Shown piece after piece: positions 48,413 through 56,685 of a stretch of DNA of 64,000 bases. The stretch lies in IMG/VR virus record IMGVR_UViG_3300036985_009306, positions 124,001 through 188,000 of that record. One strand, given 5' to 3'. The notes under the pieces are model-generated. The model was not told where the DNA came from. It ran no database searches and saw nothing but the letters and a program-made list of their open reading frames with translations. The stretch's first letter is position 1; each line of letters starts with the position of its first letter. A program made the translations under genes and the position numbers. Source of the DNA: a virus.

Positions 48413-48826
48413 ATGAAAGCAAGTGTCAAAGAATCGATCAATAAGGTAAAGCAGGCCTTGATCGATAATGAGTATCAGACTGCAAAACAACTTGGTGATA
48501 AGTGTGGATTGAAGCCTTGTTCAATCTATCGCGTCGTCAAGAACATGAGAATTGCAGGAATCGGCGTTTTGCCCAGTAGCTGTGGGTATGTTCTTTCTCA
48601 ATATGCCAAAAAGAATGATGATGTTGGGTTCATTCGCAGGGTTTACGGTAGAAGAGCCAGTGACTTTATTGCAGTTAAAGCTGCTCAACCTGACATTTCT
48701 CGTCGATGGAACTCAATAGAAGAGAAAAAAGAATTAAAGCTGTTGATACAGCCTTTATTTGTCAATCTTTCGGACTCAAAAGGAATGAACATTCTTTTGA
48801 AAAAAACCAATTCAAAAGGATTGTAA
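48413..48826 (+). CDS. HTH protein, 137 aa
   Basis: Start ATG 48413 after GAGGAGGTG. N-terminal HTH: QTAKQLGDKCGLKPCSIYRVVKNMRIAG (about 22-49) with a likely wing. The C-terminal half is basic and helical. Third DNA-binding-type gene in a row. Confidence 0.65.
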   Translation: MKASVKESINKVKQALIDNEYQTAKQLGDKCGLKPCSIYRVVKNMRIAGIGVLPSSCGYVLSQYAKKNDDVGFIRRVYGRRASDFIAVKAAQPDISRRWNSIEEKKELKLLIQPLFVNLSDSKGMNILLKKTNSKGL

Positions 48827-48852
48827 TAATATAAAATTCTTTTGGAGTACAT

Positions 48853-49278
48853 ATGAAAATGAAGATTGGTGGATTGGACTGTATACGGCCTGATTTCGAT
48901 TGCATAAGTCAAAATGATTTCGAGATGGGAAAAATAGAGTGTTGTGCCATTTTGATAGAGATTGCAAAGAAAAAACGTAGACCAATTAGTTACGGAAAAC
49001 TTGCATCTCAACTTTGTACAATTCAGTACCCTTTTACAAGCGATCCCCAATTCAGAGTATTGTCAAACATGATAGGCGAAATTTCTGTAGAGGATCATGT
49101 TGCAGGAAAACCTTTGTTATCAGCACTTGTGATCAATGACACTCCTGGTTCTGAACATCAAGGAATGCCCGGAAATGGTTTCTTTGAACTTGCAGAATGG
49201 CTTGAAAAATCTAATGTTTCTAACAGAATTACTTTTTGGGCAAACGAACTTAATGATATTTACAATCACAAATATTAG
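48853..49278 (+). CDS. conserved small domain protein (PLLSALV/GFF type), 141 aa
   Basis: Contains RRPISYGKLASQL, MIGEISVEDHVAGKPLLSALVIN and GMPGNGFFELAEWL, a pattern I associate with a widespread uncharacterised bacterial domain often near nucleases. No catalytic residues can be named. Confidence 0.65.
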   Translation: MKMKIGGLDCIRPDFDCISQNDFEMGKIECCAILIEIAKKKRRPISYGKLASQLCTIQYPFTSDPQFRVLSNMIGEISVEDHVAGKPLLSALVINDTPGSEHQGMPGNGFFELAEWLEKSNVSNRITFWANELNDIYNHKY

Positions 49279-49335
49279 CTCGTATCAAAACTGATCTTGA
49301 ACATGAATCAATAACAAAAGGGGCTGATTTATCAT

Positions 49336-49710
49336 ATGATTAAAATTAAAGACTGTAAAGACGGTTTTCTTTATCGTATTGATGCGAGAAATGCAAGAGT
49401 AGGAATTTATGATAAAGAACAACTCGGATTTATCATTAGTAGACACAAATTCAAAGATAATTTTCTTTATGTCGAATACCATTGGGATGTAGGAACTATC
49501 AAACCAGAATTAAAGCAACATGGGACAGCAGCACCTATTGAAGAACTGGGACCTACTAAATTGTCCTTCTTACCTGAAATGAATGACGAAGAAAAACTTA
49601 AATTTCTTAATCAACAAGAAGAAGAATTAGGTCCAATGTCTGAAAAAGATTTTGATGATTATATCAAACGTATGACAAACTATGAGAAAGATGAAAACAA
49701 TGACATTTGA
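49336..49710 (+). CDS. hypothetical protein, 124 aa
   Basis: N-terminal beta-rich domain (FLYRIDARNARVGIYDKEQLGFII...), then an acidic helical tail containing two ELGP motifs. Overlaps the aldolase-like gene. Unknown. Confidence 0.7.
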   Translation: MIKIKDCKDGFLYRIDARNARVGIYDKEQLGFIISRHKFKDNFLYVEYHWDVGTIKPELKQHGTAAPIEELGPTKLSFLPEMNDEEKLKFLNQQEEELGPMSEKDFDDYIKRMTNYEKDENNDI

Positions 49711-50296
49711 AGAAACATGTCAAAAAATTGCTTCTTTAAAATTAGTTCAAGCAAGTAGTGGAAATTTATCTGAAAGAAGTAAGTTTAATGAAGGTGAATT
49801 TTTTATTACTTCTACGGGTTGTTGGTTTGAAACAATGGACCATCAACAAAAAGTGAGATGTTCTCTTGAAACAAAGAAAAAGATCGATAAAGACAGTCCT
49901 GATCCTTCTTCTGAAATTCTTATGCATGCTTTGACATTAGAAAATAGACCTGATGTCAATGTAGTTCTTCATTATCAACCTGTCCATGGGACATTAATTT
50001 CTTGTATATTTGATGCTGAGCTCTTACCTGATTTTAATGTGATCCCTGAAGTACCTTACTATATTAACAAAATTTCTTATGTTACTTATCATAAACCAGG
50101 ATCTGTTGAATTGGCTCAATGTGTCTCAAATGCTTTAAAAGAACAAAATTTGGTGATAATGAGAAATCATGGGCTAACAGTAGTTGGATGTAATTTTGAA
50201 CAAGTTTTACAAAGAGCAATATTTTTTGAATTGGCATGTGAAATTTTAGTTAAAGCAAGGGACAAATGGGAACTAGATAGAATTTATAAGCTTTAA
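49691..50296 (+). CDS. class II aldolase/adducin-family protein, 201 aa
   Basis: Fold markers: QASSGNLSER (SGN phosphate loop), DPSSEILMHALTLENRPDVNVVLHYQPVHG and IMRNHGLTVVG. In zinc aldolases the metal ligands are H-x-H and a later His; here the pair is HYQ (second His lost) while NHG remains, so lyase activity is doubtful. ATG 49691 (or 49682/49700) lies in the previous gene. Could serve sugar metabolism with the epimerase-type genes near the right end. Confidence 0.82.
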   Translation: MKTMTFEETCQKIASLKLVQASSGNLSERSKFNEGEFFITSTGCWFETMDHQQKVRCSLETKKKIDKDSPDPSSEILMHALTLENRPDVNVVLHYQPVHGTLISCIFDAELLPDFNVIPEVPYYINKISYVTYHKPGSVELAQCVSNALKEQNLVIMRNHGLTVVGCNFEQVLQRAIFFELACEILVKARDKWELDRIYKL

Positions 50297-50298
50297 TT

Positions 50299-50517
50299 AT
50301 GCTCTTGTTCATGGTAAATTAAACAAAAAATTCTCATTGTGTTGTTCTGATCCATCAAATCCATGTTCTAGACAATTTTGTGACATAATGCTCAAAATTG
50401 TCTCGGTATTATTGACAATAATGGCACTAAATTACCAGAATTTAAACAGATTAAAAGTTTTGCAAGATTAGATAAAAATAATTGTTTTTTACTTGCAATA
50501 ATGTATATAATTATTGC
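50299..50517 (+). pseudogene. possible frameshifted gene remnant
   Basis: One frame reads GKLNKKFSLCCSDPSNPCSRQFC (from about 50317) and another continues NCLGIIDNNGTKLPEFKQIKS and on to about 50520. Together they look coding, but no start is visible. Low certainty. The end overlaps the promoter-like 50482-50511. Confidence 0.3.
50482..50511 (+). promoter_or_regulatory. candidate promoter
   Basis: TTGTTT (50482-50487), 18-nt spacer, TATAAT (50506-50511). Transcription would begin at or just before ATG 50518, giving a leaderless message. Confidence 0.42.
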
Positions 50518-50862
50518 ATGAAACATGTAATACCTGGTTTCTTCGAATTACACGGCATATCTAAAGAAATTCTTGACAAATTAAAACATGGTGACTCTAT
50601 TCAAGACCTTGCCATCAAGGTCGAGTAGTTGCTGTCAAGTTGAAGTCGATTTCTTGTTAGATAATATATGTTATAGAGTATTCAAATCTTCAAAATCTTT
50701 CATTATCAAAAAGAATTGAAATTTGGAACATTAGATGAATATTTCAAGACAAGAAAAAAGAAAATTTTAAAAAATCAAGAATTAATAGTTATTCAAAATA
50801 CACATCCTTCATCTTTTAAGAAACTAAAGGAGAAAATATGGAAATTTCAAAAGAACAAATAG
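50518..50862 (+). pseudogene. frameshifted small gene before thyX
   Basis: MKHVIPGFFELHGISKE... from ATG 50518 stops at TAG 50628, but another frame continues CQVEVDFLLDNICYRVFKS and a third ELKFGTLDEYFKT...NQELIVIQNTHP to TAG 50862. The pieces join smoothly to a protein of about 110 aa, so two indels broke one gene. The first 36 codons could still be expressed. Confidence 0.5.
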
Positions 50863-51836
50863 ACAATATGCGAGAAGCTTTAGACACACTTCCAAGTAGA
50901 ACTCAAACAAAAACTTATGATTATTTTAATGTTCTAGAAACTTTAACTGTAGAAGTTTATGATTCACCAAACAATCCATATTTGAATATTGTTAATGCAG
51001 CTTGTTCTACATGGGGCTCTGGAAGAGTTGGTGCTGATGAGGGTTCGTGTAGAAAATGGCAAAAATTATCTCCTCGAAATAGATATATAGTCACTTTGAG
51101 TGCTTTAAAAGGAGAAACACTTCCATTAGCATTAGAAAATGTAAAATATGAATTCTGTGTTAATGGTGGTCCGAGACATTTGTACGACCAACACTTCCGC
51201 GTAAGGCTTGCAGCGCATCAGAGTATTGGTTGTAGGGATAACACTAAATTAGATGCACCTTTCATATTATATCCTGAGCTTTTTAAAGAGATTATAAATA
51301 ATCTAGAACTTAAAAAACAATTCGAAAATTGGGTAAAAACTACTAAAGATATGTACGAGACAATTTTAAATTGTGGATGCGGTTCATATCAAACAGCGAG
51401 AGCAGTATTACCTATGTCTTATAATCATTCTTGTACGACATCTATTGATTTATTGTCTCTTAAAAGTCAAATGGCGAGAAGATTAATGGCTTGTGAAGAA
51501 GCACCAATAGTCTATATGTATTGGAAAATAAGAGAAGAAATAAAAAAGAAAACACCTCTTATAGCAAATTATTTGCGGCCTGCCTGTGATAGTGCAAAAA
51601 GATGTGTCTATCATGGTGGAGCAGAAGGTTTGACAAAATATTTTAGTAATTTATTTGCTGGTTGTGGTCGTTGGACAGATGAAGTCAAATATGCTGAGTT
51701 TAATAGAAGTTGTTCAGATTATAATGAACTTTCAAAATATGTTGAAATAGTACCTCGAGATGGTTGGATTAATTTTACAGAGAATGATTATGATTTGCTA
51801 GACATGAAAGATAAAATACTTTTTGCAAGGGAATAG
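50838..51836 (+). CDS. thyX: flavin-dependent thymidylate synthase ThyX
   Basis: ThyX makes dTMP from dUMP with FAD and methylene-THF. Seen: LENVKYEFCVNGGPRHLYDQHFRVRLAAHQS (the substrate/FAD helix with R-x-R and Ser of the ThyX motif, in variant spacing), and later ARAVLPMSYNHSCTTSIDLL with KSQMARRLMACEEAPIVYMYW, which matches the conserved ARxVLP...nuc-binding end of ThyX. 332 aa is longer than the ~230 aa norm. AAAGGAGAAA ribosome site. Fits the dUTPase-like and UDG genes of the window. Confidence 0.72.
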   Translation: MEISKEQIDNMREALDTLPSRTQTKTYDYFNVLETLTVEVYDSPNNPYLNIVNAACSTWGSGRVGADEGSCRKWQKLSPRNRYIVTLSALKGETLPLALENVKYEFCVNGGPRHLYDQHFRVRLAAHQSIGCRDNTKLDAPFILYPELFKEIINNLELKKQFENWVKTTKDMYETILNCGCGSYQTARAVLPMSYNHSCTTSIDLLSLKSQMARRLMACEEAPIVYMYWKIREEIKKKTPLIANYLRPACDSAKRCVYHGGAEGLTKYFSNLFAGCGRWTDEVKYAEFNRSCSDYNELSKYVEIVPRDGWINFTENDYDLLDMKDKILFARE

Positions 51837-51933
51837 ATTTGTGATTAATCGTCCTGATAAATATAACAATTCATGTGGTATTGGTTAAATGTCTTTCAAC
51901 TGTAAAAGTAGAAAGAACTAACCTGCATTATCT

Positions 51934-52044
51934 ATGAAGAAACAATTAGAAAGACCTAAACCTCAAGGCTGGCCATCAACTATACAAGAGCAATTGAAGG
52001 AAAAATACAATGTTCTGAAAGAAAAATTTTGTCACAATATTTAG
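51934..52044 (+). CDS. small basic protein, 36 aa
   Basis: ATG 51934 (MKKQLERPKPQGWPST) to TAG 52044; rest of 51837-52097 holds only fragments of 10-15 codons. Low certainty. Confidence 0.38.
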   Translation: MKKQLERPKPQGWPSTIQEQLKEKYNVLKEKFCHNI

Positions 52045-52097
52045 TAATTGTTTTTTTGTTTCTTATGTTTTTAGTTAAGATATAAAGGACTTAAAAA

Positions 52098-52994
52098 ATG
52101 AAATATATCATAGGTGCAGGGATCACAGGACTTATTTTTGCATACTATAATAAAGATTATTTTGTCGTATCTGATCAAATTGGTGGACAAATGTTATCTC
52201 ATTTTGATTTAGGTCCAAGATATCTTCATTATAAATCAGAAAAAGTAAGAAAGTTTCTTGAAAGTTTAGATATGCCAATACATATTTCTACTATCAAGGT
52301 AGGATATCTAGATGACAATGGTTGGATAGAAAACCCTGATCTAGACTTTCGTCAACAATATTATTTGAAATCAAGAGGAACAAAAGACATAAAAGGATTT
52401 GATTCTTCAGTATTAAATTGTAATATTAGAGAATTTCAAGTTTGCGACGTTGATTTTAAACTTTTAATATACAGACTATTTCAAAAAGTAAGTGATAGAA
52501 TTATTACTGATAGAATTAAAAAAATAGATTTAGAAGAACGACTAATAACAACTTTTGAATATTCTTTTAATTATAATAAACTTGTTTCTACAATTCCTCT
52601 TAATATTTTTTGTAAAATTTCAGGTATTGATAAACAGTTAGAACATACATCTATTGCATATTGTCTCTTATCACCATTTTATTTTGATCTCAAACAGTTT
52701 GATTTTATATATGATAATAGGATAAATACTTATCATCATAGAATGACAAAGAGTAAACAGGGGATTGTTTGTGATGTTTTAGAACAAAATTTAGATAAAT
52801 TTAAGAATTCTGTTGATCCAGAATATTATGTGTTACCTATAGAATCATCTATAAAAGTCGTAAAAAATAGTCAAATAATTTCATTGGAAAAAGATTTTAG
52901 ACTTGATGATCATCCGGAAGTTAAGTTTTTAGGAAGATATGCAGCATGGAATCGACGTTTTAAGACAGAAACAATAATTGAGGAGGCACAATGA
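52098..52994 (+). CDS. FAD-dependent oxidoreductase (amine oxidase/UGM-like), 298 aa
   Basis: N-terminal Rossmann motif YIIGAGITGLIFA (G-x-G-x2-G), then IGGQMLSHFDLGPRYLH (second FAD contact) and a C-terminal FLGRYAAWNRRFKTETIIEEA as in UDP-galactopyranose mutase and related FAD enzymes. Substrate unknown; nucleotide-sugar chemistry is possible given epimerase genes nearby. Stop overlaps the next gene (ATGA). Confidence 0.78.
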   Translation: MKYIIGAGITGLIFAYYNKDYFVVSDQIGGQMLSHFDLGPRYLHYKSEKVRKFLESLDMPIHISTIKVGYLDDNGWIENPDLDFRQQYYLKSRGTKDIKGFDSSVLNCNIREFQVCDVDFKLLIYRLFQKVSDRIITDRIKKIDLEERLITTFEYSFNYNKLVSTIPLNIFCKISGIDKQLEHTSIAYCLLSPFYFDLKQFDFIYDNRINTYHHRMTKSKQGIVCDVLEQNLDKFKNSVDPEYYVLPIESSIKVVKNSQIISLEKDFRLDDHPEVKFLGRYAAWNRRFKTETIIEEAQ

Positions 52995-53221
52995 GCTCTG
53001 AAGAATTAAAAGTTATACCTTCAAAAGAGGCAATTGGTTGGACTGTCAAAGAAACTATTGGAATTGGAGTAGTAAACACATATCCATTTTGGCCATGGTG
53101 GAAGAAGATGTTTTATAGACTGTCTTTTAAATCTATTAAGCAAAGAAGAAAATTTAAAAAATATGTAAAGACAATTAGAGAATCCGAGTGGAGACGATCA
53201 TTGAACAAACAAATAGGATAG
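52991..53221 (+). CDS. small basic protein, 76 aa
   Basis: Contains YPFWPWWKKMFYRLSFKSI, an aromatic/basic amphipathic helix that may bind membrane or nucleic acid. ATGA-coupled to the oxidoreductase gene. Confidence 0.65.
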   Translation: MSSEELKVIPSKEAIGWTVKETIGIGVVNTYPFWPWWKKMFYRLSFKSIKQRRKFKKYVKTIRESEWRRSLNKQIG

Positions 53222-53223
53222 CA

Positions 53224-54177
53224 ATGAACAAGAAAATCTGGTTTGATCAATTAAAATTCAACAAGAAACTTTTTAAAGACGTATATAATTTAGAATTAGA
53301 AAATCTTTCTAATAAAGAAAAAACAAAGTGGTCAAAAGAATTCTTTTTTTATATAAATAGAGAATTAACTGATGTCATTAACAATCTTCCTAATTGGAAG
53401 ATGCATTATGTAAATGATGAAAACAATTCTTTGCAGATTGTTACTTCTAATCTTATAGAAGACTATATAGACTCTTTCAAGTATTTTATGGGTTTAGGTC
53501 AAGTTCTTGGCATCTCATTAGAAGACATTTTAAAAGGATATGAGAATAAGACAGAAGTTGTCAAGCAAAAATATCAACAAAACCAAAGGATTCATGAACT
53601 ACGAGAAAAGGAAGTTGTTCTCTTTGACATTGATGGTGTGATTAATAATTATCCTAAGTGTTTCCTTGATTGGATGAAGGGCACCACTCACTTTTCATTT
53701 AGATCAATCGAGGAGGCTAAATCTAAATTAGACTTAAAAACTTATGAAAATTTAAAGACTGAGTATAGGTTATCAGGAGCAAAACGGACTCAACCTATTA
53801 ATGTCAATACTGTTAAATTAATGATAAGATTGAAGGAAATGGGTGAGACTATAATTTTATTTACTAATAGACCTGTTTTAAAGTATAAAATCATATACTC
53901 GGATACACTACATTGGTTGAAGAATAATAGAATTCCTTTTGATGCAATCTATTGGAGTGATTATAATAGAAAAGAAGATATTTATAAACTTAAATTTAAA
54001 ATCAAGTTTATTGTAGAAGATGATATAAATAATGCTAAAAACTTTAATCATGAAGGTTACAAAGTTTATTTGATCAATAATAAAGATAATTCAAAAATCA
54101 AATATAAAAATAAATTTCTTATCAGAATAGATAATCCATTAATTATATTAGAAAAGCGACAGTATGAGAAAAATTAA
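53224..54177 (+). CDS. fusion of MazG/dUTPase-like and HAD-phosphatase domains, 317 aa
   Basis: Start ATG 53224. Residues 1-120 resemble the all-alpha dUTPase family (FFFYINRELTDVINNLPNWKMHYVND, IEDYIDSFKYFMGLGQVLGISLEDIL) but key Glu positions are changed. Residues 135-317 are a HAD phosphatase: VVLFDIDGVINNYP (motif I, DxD), TIILFTNRP (motif II), FIVEDDINNAKNF (motif IV). A nucleotide-cleaning enzyme pair on one chain is the likeliest role; the PPase half may be regulatory. Confidence 0.78.
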   Translation: MNKKIWFDQLKFNKKLFKDVYNLELENLSNKEKTKWSKEFFFYINRELTDVINNLPNWKMHYVNDENNSLQIVTSNLIEDYIDSFKYFMGLGQVLGISLEDILKGYENKTEVVKQKYQQNQRIHELREKEVVLFDIDGVINNYPKCFLDWMKGTTHFSFRSIEEAKSKLDLKTYENLKTEYRLSGAKRTQPINVNTVKLMIRLKEMGETIILFTNRPVLKYKIIYSDTLHWLKNNRIPFDAIYWSDYNRKEDIYKLKFKIKFIVEDDINNAKNFNHEGYKVYLINNKDNSKIKYKNKFLIRIDNPLIILEKRQYEKN

Positions 54178-54412
54178 AATTCCAAAAAGTTTTATTGCAG
54201 CAGCGTATGCTGGAGCATGTGCTGCTCATCAAGTGTCAGTTCATGAAGATATGTTTGGCCAAGATAAAATTGATTTTCATGAACATTTTACAAAAAATTT
54301 TCAACATGTTAAGGGAACATGCTCTGATATAGTTGGAGAATTACAGTCTTCATTGACTCTTAAAGAGATAGCATCGAATTCTCCTGCAAATTATGATTAT
54401 GGTGGATTTTAA
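54164..54412 (+). CDS. hypothetical protein, 82 aa
   Basis: Ala-rich start (SFIAAAYAGACAAHQVSVHED) and His-rich middle; overlaps the fusion gene by 14 nt. Unknown. Confidence 0.65.
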   Translation: MRKIKIPKSFIAAAYAGACAAHQVSVHEDMFGQDKIDFHEHFTKNFQHVKGTCSDIVGELQSSLTLKEIASNSPANYDYGGF

Positions 54413-54414
54413 TT

Positions 54415-54675
54415 ATGTCTCTTATAGAAGAAATATTAGCCGAGTTTCAAGCTTATGGTATTACAATTGCTCAAATAGAGCGTGTTTTAGATTTACATCA
54501 AGGAGCATTAGATACAGGAAATTTAATTGATGACCCAGAGATAATTGCTTTGCTTAAAATAGTTAGAACATATCCTTGGTTGCTTGAAGTGGCTGAAGCA
54601 GATTATGACGAAAATGAGTCAAAACGAATATTATTACATCATGCAATAGATCAAATGATTTTAATGAAAAAGTAA
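54415..54675 (+). CDS. hypothetical helical protein, 86 aa
   Basis: Small acidic helical protein with an HTH-like rhythm (AYGITIAQIERVLDLHQGAL). Two nt after the previous stop. Confidence 0.67.
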   Translation: MSLIEEILAEFQAYGITIAQIERVLDLHQGALDTGNLIDDPEIIALLKIVRTYPWLLEVAEADYDENESKRILLHHAIDQMILMKK

Positions 54676-54694
54676 AATAAAGATAGGAAAACAA

Positions 54695-54874
54695 ATGGTA
54701 TTACGTAAGGGTACCAAAGTTTTTGATAAGACAAAAAGAAGAGTTGGAAAAGTAATTAGTATTGATATTCATGATAGATTAAAATGTAAATGGTATGTTG
54801 TTAAGTATAACAATGGTCTTGTACGTAATTGTTTTAGAGAAGAATTAAAGGCTAATGGCAAAAAATTTTGTTAA
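54695..54874 (+). CDS. small beta-barrel-like protein, 59 aa
   Basis: ATG 54695 after GATAGGAAAAC. MVLRKGTKVFDKTKRRVGKVISIDIHD...YVVKYNNGLVRNCFREEL has the strand pattern of small SH3/KOW-like folds. Function unknown. Confidence 0.6.
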   Translation: MVLRKGTKVFDKTKRRVGKVISIDIHDRLKCKWYVVKYNNGLVRNCFREELKANGKKFC

Positions 54875-54942
54875 TATTAACGATCATGTTTTTAGCAAGG
54901 AGGAACATATGCATTAAGTTACCTTAACAAGGAGTTAATGCT

Positions 54943-55173
54943 ATGTCTCGTTCTTACAAAAAACATCTTTGGTTCAAAGATCACAATTCAGGAGCAAAGA
55001 GAGAAGCTAATCGTGTTGTCAGAAAAACATCTGAAATTGCAAATGGTAACGCTTATAGAAAAGTTTATGATTCTTACAACATTTGTGATTTCAAAATTTT
55101 ACATGACCCAAATCCAAGATGGTATGAAGAATGGGTAGATCCTATCTCATTCTGGAAAGCCAGAATGAAGTAG
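54943..55173 (+). CDS. small basic protein (MSRSYKK type), 76 aa
   Basis: MSRSYKKHLWFKDH... resembles a small basic protein type (SRSYKK start) seen in many phages and bacteria, rich in Arg/Lys/Tyr. AAGGAGTTAATG region before the ATG. Function unknown. Confidence 0.67.
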   Translation: MSRSYKKHLWFKDHNSGAKREANRVVRKTSEIANGNAYRKVYDSYNICDFKILHDPNPRWYEEWVDPISFWKARMK

Positions 55174-55301
55174 ATAAAATGGGAAGGTCGTGTTGATGTT
55201 GTTAATAAAGATTCTTTTATTGCTAGTTTGAATAACTTAACAATGATGATGATAAAATTTGAAGATGGTCCGGCCTTTACAATAAACGAAAGGGGTCTAA
55301 A

Positions 55302-55529
55302 GTGGGTAAGCTAATAGTCGTTTTAATTGTTCTTTGCATTGGTGCAGCAATTGGTGCTATTTGCTGGCCGTATACTATCAACACGTGGCTTGTCTTTGCT
55401 CACAAGCCCCCGGTTATTCAGTGGTGGCAGGGTTCTTTGTTGGGTTTTGTTCCAGTGCTCGGCCAAATAAGTATAGCGGCTGCGTGCATTACATGGATTC
55501 TCATGTTTTTCCTGCATGGGGCCGCATAA
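55302..55529 (+). CDS. two-TM membrane protein in GC-rich island, 75 aa
   Basis: GTG start after AAAGGGGTC. Hydrophobic segments about 3-22 and 45-70 with WPYTINTWLVFAHKPP between. GC-rich codons. Could be a holin-like or host-derived membrane protein. Confidence 0.58.
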   Translation: MGKLIVVLIVLCIGAAIGAICWPYTINTWLVFAHKPPVIQWWQGSLLGFVPVLGQISIAAACITWILMFFLHGAA

Positions 55530-55532
55530 ATT

Positions 55533-55704
55533 ATGAAAGCTCATCCCACAGCACTTCAGGTTAATATTTGCTTGCAGTGGTTGCCAAACGAAGCTGAATG
55601 TGCATTCTTTGGAGCATGCTATGCAGCAATATGTGGTCTTACATGATGAGAACAAGAAAACAAAAGTTATGAAAGTTTTAAAAGAATTGATTGAGAGGAA
55701 CTAA
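55533..55704 (+). pseudogene. small zinc protein with frameshift at codon 2-3
   Basis: From ATG 55533 one frame gives a 37-aa peptide, but the frame shifted by one base reads KLIPQHFRLIFACSGCQTKLNVHSLE... to TAA 55704, a much more natural protein with a CSGC zinc pair. Removing one A in ATGAAAG joins ATG to it (about 56 aa). Confidence 0.45.
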
Positions 55705-55706
55705 AA

Positions 55707-55976
55707 ATGGAATTCGTAAGAATGGGGAAACACGAAATCAACATTTGCATTTGGGAACTAATTAATGGAACAGAAGATGATGATACTTGGACATGTTTTA
55801 GAAGGTTGAACAAAACGAGCCAAATTATTGTTTCTTTGTATAAAAAAACTTGTAAATTAAATTCACTTGCTCCTGATCCTCAGATAATTCAAAAAATTAC
55901 TTCACATCTTGTTTCAAATTTAATTCCAGTTAAACAAAGTGATTCAAAAATGATTTCTAGAAAGAAAAAATTATGA
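55707..55976 (+). CDS. hypothetical protein, 89 aa
   Basis: Small protein starting MEFVRMGKHEINICIWELI with basic C-terminus; ATGA overlap with the next gene. AT-rich codons mark return to phage-type sequence. Confidence 0.67.
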   Translation: MEFVRMGKHEINICIWELINGTEDDDTWTCFRRLNKTSQIIVSLYKKTCKLNSLAPDPQIIQKITSHLVSNLIPVKQSDSKMISRKKKL

Positions 55977-56353
55977 ACTTTACTTTTGAACCAACTGAAA
56001 TACAACAAGAAACAATTAAAAATCTTATCAATGGTATGATAGATTGTATTATTCAACAAGAAATAGAAAAAGCTGAAAAGGAAGTTGTTAGACGAATTGG
56101 TGAAGTAATGCCTAAGATAAAAACTGAAGTTCTTAAAGTTTTTAATTATCAGACAAATCATCAATGTATTAATATTATAATTGAAATGCTTTTAAAAGAA
56201 AACATAGCCAATGAAGATTTCGAACATAGAGTTCAAGAAGTTCTAGAAAATTTACATACTTGGAGACCAGGGCATGACGGTGAATGTACAATCTTGCTTG
56301 CTGGACTTTTAAGTGAATTAGAAGAACTTAAGAAATTGTCGAAGAAAAGGTGA
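55973..56353 (+). CDS. hypothetical helical protein, 126 aa
   Basis: Helical (TIKNLINGMIDCIIQQEIEKAEKEVVRR), coupled to neighbours on both sides by overlaps. Unknown. Confidence 0.7.
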   Translation: MNFTFEPTEIQQETIKNLINGMIDCIIQQEIEKAEKEVVRRIGEVMPKIKTEVLKVFNYQTNHQCINIIIEMLLKENIANEDFEHRVQEVLENLHTWRPGHDGECTILLAGLLSELEELKKLSKKR

Positions 56354-56358
56354 ATAAA

Positions 56359-56664
56359 ATGAATTCTATTATAATAAAATTCATTAAAGCTATTGGAGAA
56401 ATACCTGAGGGAGCTCTTGGTCTTATTCGCATTGGGATCTATTCTCGTGTTTTTATTCCACGTAGATATGTGAACCTTGCGGCACCCATTATTCCTTGTT
56501 ATGATATGCCTGAAGAAAATCCTTCTTCGTATTGGACGCATATACAAGAGAGTGCATTGACTGATTTGGAAAAGAAAGAACTGTCAGATTTTGAAGAAGA
56601 AATATCGAAAAAAGAAAAGTTGTTTATTGGTGAGGATCTTATTCTGAAAACTTTTGGAATATAA
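56359..56664 (+). CDS. hypothetical protein, 101 aa
   Basis: ATG 56359 (or GTG 56350 in a GTGA overlap). N-terminal amphipathic helix FIKAIGEIPEGALGLIRIG, acidic C-terminus. Unknown. Confidence 0.67.
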   Translation: MNSIIIKFIKAIGEIPEGALGLIRIGIYSRVFIPRRYVNLAAPIIPCYDMPEENPSSYWTHIQESALTDLEKKELSDFEEEISKKEKLFIGEDLILKTFGI

Positions 56665-56685
56665 AAATAAAAAAGGAAATAAACT

